From Cohnella sp. GbtcB17 (GTDB taxonomy: Bacteria; Bacillota; Bacilli; Paenibacillales; Paenibacillaceae), in assembly GCF_019091135.1 (NCBI RefSeq), contig NZ_JAGXJW010000032.1, positions 1 through 64,000 of the forward strand: DNA of 64,000 bases, written 5' to 3'. A model generated the notes under the pieces. The model saw only the letters and a list, made by a program, of their open reading frames with translations, was not told the DNA's origin and did no database searches. Positions 7,503 to 15,203 of this stretch are shown piece after piece. The stretch's first letter is position 1, and the number at the start of each line of letters is the position of its first letter. Position numbers and translations under genes: made by a program.

Positions 7503-7503
7503 G

Positions 7504-9735
7504 CTATGAGCGTTTCTCAATGAGGATCGTCAAGCTGACCAGGGTGACGAAGATCGTAGCGCCCATGTCGGACAGGATCGCGATCCACAGCGTCAGCCAT
7601 CCGGGGATGGTGAGCAGCAAGGCGATCAGCTTCAGTCCGAGCGCCACGCTAATATTGAACCGGATGATCCGGTTCACCCTGCGCGCGATCCGGACTGCGG
7701 CCGGCAGCTTGCCGAGATGGTCCTGCATCAGGACGATATCGGCAGTCTCAATGGCGCTGTCCGTTCCTTTACCCATCGCAATGCCGAGCTGGGCGGAGGC
7801 CAGCGCAGGTGCGTCGTTGATGCCGTCTCCGATCATGCCGACCGTGCCTGTCGCGGCCAATTCCTTCACCTTCGCGACTTTGTCCTCCGGGAGCAGGCCG
7901 CCGTGGTATTCGCTGACGCCGACCGCCTTCGCCACCTTTTCCGCCGTCTTCTGGTGGTCGCCGGTCAGCATCACGGTGCGGCGGATGCCGCTGCGGTGAA
8001 GCTCCCGGATCACGCCCGCGCTCTCCTCGCGAATCTCGTCGGCAATGCCGAACATCCCGAGCACGCTTCGCTCATCCGCGAGCAGAACGAGCGTCAAGCC
8101 GTCTTCCTTCAGGCTTTGAACGGCAGCGCGCACCTCTTCCGTGAAGGACAGATGGGAGATGCTCTTCTCGTTGCCCAGCCAGTATTTGCGTCCTTCATAG
8201 CTGGCTGTGATCCCTTGGCCGGACACCGTCTGGATGTCGTCGGCCTCTCCGGCCGCGATGCCGAGCCGGTCGATTTCCTTCATCACCGCTTTGGCCAGCG
8301 GGTGAATAGAGGCTTTTTCGATCGCGCCTGCGACGACAAAAAACTTCTCTTTGTCGTATACGACGGTCTTTTCGACATGCGGTTCGCCCTTGGTCAGCGT
8401 GCCAGTCTTGTCGAAGGCGAGCGTGTCCAGCTTGCCCAGCTGTTCGAGGAACACGCCGCCCTTGACCAGAATCCCGTTGCGCGCATTGCGGGTAATGCCC
8501 GATACGATCGCAATGGGAGAGGACAGGATCAGCGCGCATGGGCAGCCGACGATCAGCACCGCCAGGCCTTGATAGAGCCACTTCTGCCAATCGCCTCCGA
8601 ACAGCAGGGGCGGAACGAGCAGCACCAGAAGAGCAACGACAATGATGAGCGGCGTATAATACTTCGAAAACTTGTTGATGAACAATTCCGTAGGCGTCTT
8701 GGTCTCCTGCGCTTCCTGGACCAGATGCAAAATTTTGGCCAGCGAGGAATCCTGATAGGCTTTGTCGATACGCACCTGAAGGACGCCTTCGTTGTTGATG
8801 CTCCCGCCGAAAACCGGCTGTCCGTTCGCTTTCTCCACCGGGAGCGATTCGCCGGTTATCGCGGCTTCATTCACGGAGCTCTTGCCGCTGGCGACCGTGC
8901 CGTCGGAAGGGATCTTCTCGCCGGGCCTGACGATGACGATATCGCCGACCGCCAGGCTGGCGATGGGGACCACGGTCTCGAGGCCGTTTTCCAGCTTCAC
9001 GGCTTCTTTGGGAGCTACCTGAAGCAAAGTCTCCATCGACTTGCGCGCTTTCTCCATGCCCATGCCCTCGAGCAGCTCGTTGAGCCCGAACAAGATGGCG
9101 ACGAGCGTCGCTTCCTTCCAGTCCCCGATCGCTGCCGCGCCGATGAGGGCAATCGTCATAAGCGTATCGATGTTGAACTTGAGCTTCGCGAGATTTTTTA
9201 AGCCGCGCCAGAAGGTGGAGTACCCGCTAAGGAGCGAAGCGACGATATAAAGCGCGATGGAGACGGCGGACGGCAGCAAGTCTTGGGTCGACATGGCGCT
9301 GATGTACAGGGCGGTCGAGATGCCAAGCAGCCAGACGATTCGTTTGGTGCCGCCGGCTCCGTGGTCATGGTCATGACCGTGTCCATGTCCGGCGCCATGA
9401 TCGTGTCCGTGGTCGTGATCGTGGTTAAGGTCATGATCGTGATCGTGTCCATGATCGTGTCCATCGTCATGACTGTGATCGTGTCCGTCATGCCCCTTTT
9501 TCGCATGCTGCCCTTGATCGCGATGCGCGTGCTTCGGAGGGAGCGCCAGAGAAGCGCCGTCCGATTTTAAAATCCGTTTCACCTGTTCAAGGTTGATCTT
9601 CTCATCTACTGTCAGTTTTCCGGAGTTATAGCTCAGCTTCGCCGTTTGTCCGTGCTCCAGCCGCTTGATCTCTTGTTCGAGCTCATTCGTACAATTTGGA
9701 CAGGACAGTCCGTTCACCCGAAGCTCCAACGTCAT
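7504..9735 (-). CDS. Heavy-metal P1B-type ATPase (Zn/Cd/Co/Pb exporter)
   Basis: 743 residues. An N-terminal heavy-metal-associated domain has SCPNC (C12, C15); a linker of about 60 residues is packed with His-Asp/Gly repeats, a likely metal buffer. The transporter core has GCPCAL in the metal-binding helix, the phosphorylation site DKTGTLTKG and GDGINDAPALA. CPC with a His-rich linker points to divalent zinc or cadmium rather than copper. It exports toxic cations across the membrane. The start at 9735 has GGAG ten bases upstream. An ArsR/SmtB-type operator overlaps its promoter, but no such repressor gene is adjacent. Substrate specificity is inferred. Confidence 0.93.
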   Translation of the reverse strand: MTLELRVNGLSCPNCTNELEQEIKRLEHGQTAKLSYNSGKLTVDEKINLEQVKRILKSDGASLALPPKHAHRDQGQHAKKGHDGHDHSHDDGHDHGHDHDHDLNHDHDHGHDHGAGHGHGHDHDHGAGGTKRIVWLLGISTALYISAMSTQDLLPSAVSIALYIVASLLSGYSTFWRGLKNLAKLKFNIDTLMTIALIGAAAIGDWKEATLVAILFGLNELLEGMGMEKARKSMETLLQVAPKEAVKLENGLETVVPIASLAVGDIVIVRPGEKIPSDGTVASGKSSVNEAAITGESLPVEKANGQPVFGGSINNEGVLQVRIDKAYQDSSLAKILHLVQEAQETKTPTELFINKFSKYYTPLIIVVALLVLLVPPLLFGGDWQKWLYQGLAVLIVGCPCALILSSPIAIVSGITRNARNGILVKGGVFLEQLGKLDTLAFDKTGTLTKGEPHVEKTVVYDKEKFFVVAGAIEKASIHPLAKAVMKEIDRLGIAAGEADDIQTVSGQGITASYEGRKYWLGNEKSISHLSFTEEVRAAVQSLKEDGLTLVLLADERSVLGMFGIADEIREESAGVIRELHRSGIRRTVMLTGDHQKTAEKVAKAVGVSEYHGGLLPEDKVAKVKELAATGTVGMIGDGINDAPALASAQLGIAMGKGTDSAIETADIVLMQDHLGKLPAAVRIARRVNRIIRFNISVALGLKLIALLLTIPGWLTLWIAILSDMGATIFVTLVSLTILIEKRS

Positions 9736-9763
9736 CTCAATGCAACTCCATTCTCATCGCTAA

Positions 9764-9811
9764 CATATGAGTATATGCTCATATGATATGCCGAATAAAG
9801 GAGAGTGTCAA
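9764..9811 (-). promoter_or_regulatory. Metal-ATPase promoter with ArsR/SmtB-type operator
   Basis: On the minus strand TTGACA (9806-9811), 17 bases and TATCAT (9783-9788) form a strong sigma-A promoter. The perfect inverted repeat CATATGAG and CTCATATG (9764-9771 and 9778-9785) overlaps the -10, as in CadC/CzrA-type metal-sensing repressor sites. Confidence 0.8.
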
Positions 9812-9916
9812 TCATTTCAAACAAAAATATGAGCAATCGATCATGTATACCGTTAATATACTACAAATCATAGTATTATTAAACAGCGTCAGCGGCAGAA
9901 ATTCTCAGAAAATGCC

Positions 9917-9945
9917 AAAAACAAGAGGACGGCCATGTCCTCTTG
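9917..9945 (-). terminator. Terminator of the second NlpC/P60 gene
   Basis: A perfect nine-pair stem CAAGAGGAC and GTCCTCTTG around a six-base loop, followed on the minus strand by TTTTT (9917-9921). Confidence 0.85.
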
Positions 9946-9958
9946 CTGCAGTATCCGC

Positions 9959-10432
9959 CTAAAGAATTCTTCGTGCGGTCACGTATTTGGATTTCCAATA
10001 TGACGTATTGATGCTGGAGAGGGCGACGCCCTTGCTTGAGCTGTGCAGCATTTTTCCGTTGCCCGCATAGATGCCGACATGGCTGATCCCTTTGCCGCTC
10101 GTGTTGTAAAAGATCAGATCGCCGGTGCTGAGATAGCCTTTCGCTACCTTCTTGCCCCTTGTGGCTTGCGTGATCGAGGTGCGGGGAAGCTTGACGCCCT
10201 TCAATTTAAATATGTATTGAGTGAAGGAGGAGCAATCGAAAGCGTAGGTGATGTTGGCCGGGGCGCCGAAGCGATAGGGCACGCCCAAGTATTTTTTTCC
10301 GGAGGCGATGACCGCTTTGGATGCGGCAGTCGCGGCCTCGGCGTTCGAGGCGCCGGCGGAAAGGGCAGCCGTTGTGCCGATGACAGCGCTCAGTGCGATG
10401 ATGAAGACCGATTTTAATCTGGACCATTGCAT
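9959..10432 (-). CDS. Secreted NlpC/P60 peptidoglycan hydrolase (paralogue)
   Basis: 157 residues from the ATG at 10432, behind GAGGAGG about twelve bases away; a longer open frame upstream adds a non-signal-like segment. A signal peptide ends near AEAATA. The hydrolase domain has YAFDCSSF (catalytic Cys), ISHVGIYAG (catalytic His) and LHSSSKG. It shares architecture and C-terminal SKYVTARRI with the 5386-5841 protein (AKRYVTARRI), so the two are recent paralogues. Role: endopeptidase trimming of cell-wall stem peptides. It has its own strong terminator, so it is monocistronic. Confidence 0.9.
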   Translation of the reverse strand: MQWSRLKSVFIIALSAVIGTTAALSAGASNAEAATAASKAVIASGKKYLGVPYRFGAPANITYAFDCSSFTQYIFKLKGVKLPRTSITQATRGKKVAKGYLSTGDLIFYNTSGKGISHVGIYAGNGKMLHSSSKGVALSSINTSYWKSKYVTARRIL

Positions 10433-10688
10433 ATTCTGGATGTTCCTCCTCGCCACATAATAAGGTTTAACTACCATAGCACAAATTAAATGGAACCCAT
10501 TTTCCAATGAGAAGACAGATTCGAATGAGTGCTGCATGTTTTGCGATTTCTGAAGCTTTGCTGATAATTCTTTAATGGGTGTTTCAAAGGAATTTGACAG
10601 GAAAAATTTTATTTTCCCGACTTTTTTATCCTTGTTGCGTAAGCATTTGTATTATGATGAAAACAATACGAGGTTGGAGGTCGTGCGG

Positions 10689-11807
10689 ATGGGACTGTTC
10701 AGTTGGATTCGGGAAAGCATGACAGGCGAAAAGGTGTGTCCGATCGAACATCTGGAAAGCTATAGAAGGCTGGGCGAGCAGGTGTACGATCTGCACGTGG
10801 AGATGGCCGACTGCGATCGCGGCCGCGCTCTCGCATACATGCAGGCGGCACGCTCCCTGCAGACGATGGCCGATGCGCTTCTAGGCGATGCGCTATCCGG
10901 CTTCGGAGGGCAGGCGAAGCCGGTCCCCGTCATCACCCACGACCAGGCGGATGTATGGTACGGCAAAATACCCGATCTGATGATCGCGGCCCGACAGGAG
11001 GCTGCCTTCGAGCGGGCAGCCCGCATCGAGCTTCCGATTCGGTTGGGCCCGCAGCTGGAAGGCCCGAGTCCATGCCCGGTTGCGCATCTGACCGGCCTTC
11101 GCCGCGCTGCCGAACGGATGGATGAGATGACAAAAGCGGCGGTCGACGCAGCTCGGTCCCAGGGAGACCGCTTCAAGTCGGTGATCCTCTCGTATGAAGC
11201 GGCTCGAACGCGCAAGCAAGCGGGAGACGCGATCGTCGGGAGCATATCGAGCGGCCGGCGGGTGTCCGAGGAGACGCATGAGGATGCCGAGAAGCAGTAC
11301 TGGCTGGCGCTCTCCGATTACTTGCTCGTTGCGCAAGGGCTCAAAGCGCCCGAAGTCATCCAGCTCGACTTGCTCCCGGCCTCGGGAGATCGGTCCGCTA
11401 GGCTGCGACGCCTGTGCAAGCTGGACTCCGACGATATTTGGAAAGTGACTTCGAGCACCGCCAAAAGAGAAATTCAAAGGGCGGGGGAGTGGAGGCAGGC
11501 CGTCGAGGACCTTCAAGAGCATTGGTCGGCCTGTCTCATCACGGAAGTGGAGCGAGAGTACGAGATCACCGTTGAAGAGCTGCTCGAGCGGAATCTGATC
11601 GAAGAAAACGGTTATTGGTATTGCTGCCCCTTTCCGTCTGTCTACCGCGTTCGCAACTCGACCGCTTCCGTGCAAGTGTTGGGAAGGACCATTCCGCGAG
11701 GGCATGTGTTCGTATTGGAGTACGGAGACGACGGCGCCCCCAGCAACTTTATAACGGCCGCTTCGTTCAATTCGGGCGCCGACCGCAAATATTGCGAGGA
11801 TGAATGA
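10689..11807 (+). CDS. Hypothetical protein with a duplicated N-terminal helical module
   Basis: 372 residues from the ATG at 10689 (GGAGG eight bases upstream). Two segments are related: VCPIEHLESYRRLGEQVYD near residue 16 and PCPVAHLTGLRRAAERMDE near residue 125, each followed by a long helical stretch ending in AGDAIVGS- or ADALLGDA-type sequence. The C-terminal third (from about residue 270) is a different domain ending in a YGDDGAPSNF strand region. I do not recognise a family. No signal peptide or membrane helix. It is followed by a PspA-like gene, probably as an operon, suggesting an envelope-stress or vesicle-associated role, which is only inference. Confidence 0.7.
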   Translation: MGLFSWIRESMTGEKVCPIEHLESYRRLGEQVYDLHVEMADCDRGRALAYMQAARSLQTMADALLGDALSGFGGQAKPVPVITHDQADVWYGKIPDLMIAARQEAAFERAARIELPIRLGPQLEGPSPCPVAHLTGLRRAAERMDEMTKAAVDAARSQGDRFKSVILSYEAARTRKQAGDAIVGSISSGRRVSEETHEDAEKQYWLALSDYLLVAQGLKAPEVIQLDLLPASGDRSARLRRLCKLDSDDIWKVTSSTAKREIQRAGEWRQAVEDLQEHWSACLITEVEREYEITVEELLERNLIEENGYWYCCPFPSVYRVRNSTASVQVLGRTIPRGHVFVLEYGDDGAPSNFITAASFNSGADRKYCEDE

Positions 11808-11832
11808 AGGTAAGGAAGGAGGCGACCCGCAC

Positions 11833-12384
11833 TTGGGACTGACTCGACATTTGCGCCGATGGTTCGGAGCGAAGCGTCCATCCGAGGAAGATCCGGGGCG
11901 GATATTAAACGCCTACATTGAAGCAAGCTCCGAAGCGTTGCGCGAGTTGTCTGTCACGACGAAGCGCGCGCAGTCGGAGGGCCTGGTCATTGCCGAGAAA
12001 ATGAACGCCGTGCAGGCGGAAATAAAGAAGAAACGCGACAAAGCGGAAGAAGCCGCCCGGGCGTCGAACGCCGAGCTGGCGCGCCGGTGGCTGGAGGAGG
12101 TCCACGACCGGACGCTGCTATTTGAACAGCTGCAGGAGGACGCCAGGCGCAACCAGGTGTTTGCGGAGGAATTGTTGGAGAAGCGGGATGCGCTGTCCGG
12201 CAAAATTCAAACCGCAAAAGCGGTCATCGAGCAGTATAAGGCGAGAAGCCGCCGCGCCGCTTCCGTGATCGCTGCCGAACAAGCGCTGTCCGACGGCGAT
12301 TCAAAGGATGCCCCTGGCCAGCTTCAAGCCGATTTGTTTCTGGCCGAAGCCAAAGCGGAGCTCGAGCGCAGCCGGCCTTACTAG
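11833..12384 (+). CDS. PspA/IM30-like coiled-coil protein
   Basis: From the TTG at 11833 (AAGGAGG about ten bases upstream) the product is 183 residues, starting LGLTRHLRRWFGAK as PspA-type proteins do, then EDPGRILNAYIEASSEALRELSV and a long alpha-helical coiled coil rich in Ala, Glu, Lys and Arg. PspA/IM30 proteins bind membrane lipids and form ESCRT-III-like assemblies in envelope stress. It is shorter than PspA (about 220). An ATG at 11800 would overlap the upstream gene by eight bases but has a poorer ribosome site. The family call is by pattern, moderately sure. Confidence 0.65.
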   Translation: MGLTRHLRRWFGAKRPSEEDPGRILNAYIEASSEALRELSVTTKRAQSEGLVIAEKMNAVQAEIKKKRDKAEEAARASNAELARRWLEEVHDRTLLFEQLQEDARRNQVFAEELLEKRDALSGKIQTAKAVIEQYKARSRRAASVIAAEQALSDGDSKDAPGQLQADLFLAEAKAELERSRPY

Positions 12385-12459
12385 TCCGGTACAGCGTAAA
12401 CCCCGTCCTGGATGCTGCATGTTTGCGGGATAGCATTCGAAAAATATCGAGGATACAGG

Positions 12460-12486
12460 TGGAGCTGCCGGGCTCCATCTTTTTTT
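12460..12486 (+). terminator. Terminator after the PspA-like gene
   Basis: Stem TGGAGC and GCTCCA around TGCCGG, followed by seven Ts (12480-12486). Confidence 0.8.
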
Positions 12487-12488
12487 GT

Positions 12489-12577
12489 GTTATATTATAT
12501 TACGCATTATAAAACTATCAGAATATTTAGTTGTCGAATCCTCGGAATAATGATAGTATTATGTAATATTATATAAC
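12489..12577. promoter_or_regulatory. mgsA promoter inside a long AT-rich inverted repeat
   Basis: Arms GTTATATTATATTAC (12489-12503) and GTAATATTATATAAC (12563-12577) match at 14 of 15 positions, with a nested ACTATCA/TGATAGT pair. Between and overlapping them TTGTCG (12531-12536), 17 bases and TAGTAT (12554-12559) look like a sigma-A promoter for the next gene. Confidence 0.55.
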
Positions 12578-12605
12578 ATACACATACATCATCGAGGTGA
12601 TTCGA

Positions 12606-13109
12606 ATGAACGTTGCTTTTGTCGCGCATGATCACAAGAAGGAAGAAATGATCGCGTTCACGATCGCTTACCAGTCGTTGTTCAAGCCCCATACGCTGTT
12701 CGCTACGGGCACGACGGGACGACTTATTATGGAAAATACGGACCTGGACATCATGACCTTCAAGTCGGGACCGCTGGGCGGCGATCAACAGATCGGGGCC
12801 ATGGTATCGCAGAACGAGCTGGATCTGCTGGTCTTCTTCCGCGATCCGCTCGTCGCGCAGCCTCACGAACCGGACATCACCGCATTGCTTCGGCTATGTG
12901 ACGTATACGGCATTCCCGTCGCGACGAACATGGCGACTGCAGAGCTGCTCGTTCATTCGCTGGAGCGGGGGGACTTCCACTGGCGCGACATCATTCATCA
13001 ACGCCGCCCTGCCAATGTCGCCCACTTCAAACGTTCTTCCGCCGCCACTGCCGGGCTCGGGAAGCCGGCCGACGAGGATCTCAGCCTTCCGCGTGCCGAT
13101 TCGATCTAA
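12606..13109 (+). CDS. mgsA: Methylglyoxal synthase
   Basis: 167 residues from the ATG at 12606 (GAGGTG six bases upstream). It converts dihydroxyacetone phosphate to methylglyoxal and phosphate in the cytosol, bypassing lower glycolysis. Family motifs seen: VAFVAHDHKK, LFATGTTGRLI, KSGPLGGDQQIGAMV with the phosphate-binding GGDQQ, DLLVFFRDPL and PVATNMATAELLV. The part after the family's usual end (FHWRDI) is a tail of about 35 residues, variable and of unknown role. Monocistronic between two terminators. The upstream inverted repeat suggests regulation by an unidentified factor. Confidence 0.95.
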   Translation: MNVAFVAHDHKKEEMIAFTIAYQSLFKPHTLFATGTTGRLIMENTDLDIMTFKSGPLGGDQQIGAMVSQNELDLLVFFRDPLVAQPHEPDITALLRLCDVYGIPVATNMATAELLVHSLERGDFHWRDIIHQRRPANVAHFKRSSAATAGLGKPADEDLSLPRADSI

Positions 13110-13149
13110 TTCCCCCTTGCCTTGCCGACATACACAGATAAACCCAAGA

Positions 13150-13174
13150 AGCCGCACAGCCTGCGGCTTTTTTT
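13150..13174 (+). terminator. Terminator after mgsA
   Basis: Perfect stem AGCCGCA and TGCGGCT around CAGCC, followed by seven Ts. Confidence 0.9.
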
Positions 13175-13312
13175 GATGCGCAGTTTGGCGGTACTCCGAT
13201 CATGGTAAGTAACGCTAAGCGCGCCGCCCCGTTACTTGGCTTCTCTTTTTACATATTCCGGGCCGCCCCGCGCAAATTAATGACCAGCTGGGCCAAAAAG
13301 GAGTTTTCCCCG

Positions 13313-14227
13313 ATGGACAAGCAACGCTACGCGATCGAAGGAAAAGAGCTGGAGATCTCGCATCCGGACCGCATCGTCTGGCCCGAGGCCGGCATCTCCA
13401 AGCTGGACCTGATCCGCTATCTGATCGAGGTCGCGCCGTATATGCTGCCGTATACGCGGGATCGCATGCTCATGGTATGGCGTTATCCTGACGGGATCGG
13501 CGGGAAGCGGGTCGAGGAACGATCGGTGCACGGCGAGGCGCCAGACTGGCTGCCGCGGGTCGCGTACGGCGGCAAGGAGCGGATTTTGCTGAACGATGCC
13601 GCGACGCTGGTCTGGCTGGCGAACCGCGGCGCGATTGAGCTCCACGTGCCGTTCGACCGGTACGATCGCAAGGATGTGCCGACCGAGCTCGTCTTCGACC
13701 TGGACCCGGCGGCGGGCATGCCCTTTGAAGCAGTGCGCGAGGTCGCGCTGAAGCTGAAGGAAACGCTGGACGGGCTGTCGCTCGCGAGCTTTCCCAAGAC
13801 ATCCGGCGCGACGGGGCTGCAGGTATATGTGCCGATCGAGCCTAAATATACGTTCGAGGATACCCGGCTCATCAACGCGTTCGTCGCCAGATACATGCAG
13901 GAGCAGCTGCCGGGGCGGATCACGCTCGAGCGCGTCGTGGAGAAGCGGGGGGACAAGCTGTATTTCGACTATTTGCAGCTGTGGCGGGGGCGGACGATGG
14001 CGGCCGTCTATTCGGTGCGAGGAACGCCGAAGGCGACCGTGTCGACGCCGGTGACCTGGGCGGAAGTCGCCAAGGGCTTCGAGCCGGCGGACTTCACGAT
14101 CGCGACGGTGCCGGAGCGTCTGCGGACGATGGGGGATTTGTTCAGAGGCGTGTCGTCGAAGGCGCACCGCGTTGATCAGCGGGTGGACGAAGTGCTGGCG
14201 TTTGTGCGAAAAACCGGGGAGACCTAA
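13313..14227 (+). CDS. LigD-type polymerase (primase-polymerase) domain protein
   Basis: 304 residues from the ATG at 13313 (AAAAAGGAG upstream). It is the archaeo-eukaryotic primase fold used in bacterial end joining: ISHPDRIVWPEAGISKLDLIRYL, the catalytic pair in ELVFDLDPAAGM, SGATGLQVYVPI and KLYFDYLQLWRGRTMAAVYSVR. In LigD it fills gaps with ribonucleotides before ligation. In many bacteria this domain is fused to the ligase; here it is a separate gene about 9 kb from the stand-alone ligase at 3708-4658. No Ku gene is in view, so end joining would need one elsewhere. The domain call is firm. Confidence 0.93.
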   Translation: MDKQRYAIEGKELEISHPDRIVWPEAGISKLDLIRYLIEVAPYMLPYTRDRMLMVWRYPDGIGGKRVEERSVHGEAPDWLPRVAYGGKERILLNDAATLVWLANRGAIELHVPFDRYDRKDVPTELVFDLDPAAGMPFEAVREVALKLKETLDGLSLASFPKTSGATGLQVYVPIEPKYTFEDTRLINAFVARYMQEQLPGRITLERVVEKRGDKLYFDYLQLWRGRTMAAVYSVRGTPKATVSTPVTWAEVAKGFEPADFTIATVPERLRTMGDLFRGVSSKAHRVDQRVDEVLAFVRKTGET

Positions 14228-14280
14228 TGGCTGGCATGGCAAGCGGGCCATTTCGCGCGGATGGCTATATCAAGCTAGGA

Positions 14281-14326
14281 TACAGAGCAGCAGGGATGCA
14301 GCGACCCTCGCGAGCTCTGTATTTTT
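14281..14326 (+). terminator. Terminator after the LigD polymerase gene
   Basis: Stem TACAGAGC and GCTCTGTA with a long internal loop, followed by TTTTT. Confidence 0.65.
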
Positions 14327-14444
14327 GCGTAAAATGACCGCGCAACCTGGCGTTGCGGCGCGTCGCAACGAGAAGGTTCTTTACTTGCGGCCGGATCGGG
14401 CTCGATAATGGGGGCATACCCGCCGCGGAAAGGATAGCTGCTAA

Positions 14445-14897
14445 ATGGTGTTCGGGGAGAAGCTGAAAACGGAACGGAATCGGAAGGGCTGGTCGCAGGA
14501 GGAACTGGCCGACAAGCTGTATGTCAGCCGGCAAGCGGTATCAAAATGGGAGAACGGACAGAATTATCCGAGCATCGAGATCATTATCAAGGTGAGCGAT
14601 CTATTCGAATTGACGATCGACGAGCTGCTGCGAAGCGACGAGGAGTTGACGCGAAAAGTGATCAAAGATAGCAAGCGACTGGCTTATCCGCGGCTCAAGG
14701 CCGTATTCGACGTGCTGTTTCTGATCGGCATCGTCCTGCTCGCGATCAAGCTCGGCGTCGTGGCGTTGAACAAGCTCGCGTCCCTGGACCTGGAGCTGGT
14801 CGGCGGGCGCTTCTTCTGGAACTTCTCCTCCTTGATCCTGATGGTCGTCGGGGGTATCGGGGCGGGTATATTGAAGGAGAAGTATAGGGCGGACTGA
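14445..14897 (+). CDS. XRE-family regulator with C-terminal membrane anchor
   Basis: 150 residues. Residues 5-60 are a lambda-repressor-type helix-turn-helix (FGEKLKTERNRKGWSQEELADKLYVSRQAVSKWENG, then IEIIIKVSDLFELTIDELL). Two membrane helices follow (about 88-108 and 118-140). This layout is common in Bacillales regulators of small-molecule or antimicrobial response; the membrane part may sense or localise. AAAGGATAG precedes the ATG. No partner gene is adjacent: the 300 bases downstream contain only the terminator of the next, convergent gene. Confidence 0.9.
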   Translation: MVFGEKLKTERNRKGWSQEELADKLYVSRQAVSKWENGQNYPSIEIIIKVSDLFELTIDELLRSDEELTRKVIKDSKRLAYPRLKAVFDVLFLIGIVLLAIKLGVVALNKLASLDLELVGGRFFWNFSSLILMVVGGIGAGILKEKYRAD

Positions 14898-15157
14898 CGG
14901 AGCGGGACGCGAAGTCGCGACTGCTGCCCGTCTTGGCGGGGCGTACGTCGCCATTCAAGGGCTCCGGCTCGGCTCGGCCAGGCGCTCCGCCCGTCTATCA
15001 CTTTTATTGCGCATGCAGGTCGAGCCGACCGGGCGATCGCGCCGTTCACCACGGCACATTCAGGACGATCGCAGTCGCGACTTCGGAGCCGTTGGGGGAT
15101 AGACAAGAATGATCGAAAGAAGCTGTTTTAAAATCGGACAGGGCAGGGGAAATGAAA

Positions 15158-15194
15158 AACCGTCAGGTGGATGAGGATTCCCTGACGGTTTTCT
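15158..15194. terminator. Terminator of the SLH gene (CCGTCAGG/CCTGACGG family)
   Basis: Ten-pair stem AACCGTCAGG and CCTGACGGTT; T-run on both strands, the longer (TTTTT) downstream of the minus-strand SLH gene. The same arms recur at 47367-47402 and 62931-62966. Confidence 0.8.
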
Positions 15195-15203
15195 GTTGCG
15201 GTT

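Noticed and set aside
7717..9201. 494-residue plus-strand frame
   Set aside because: Shadow of the P-type ATPase gene.
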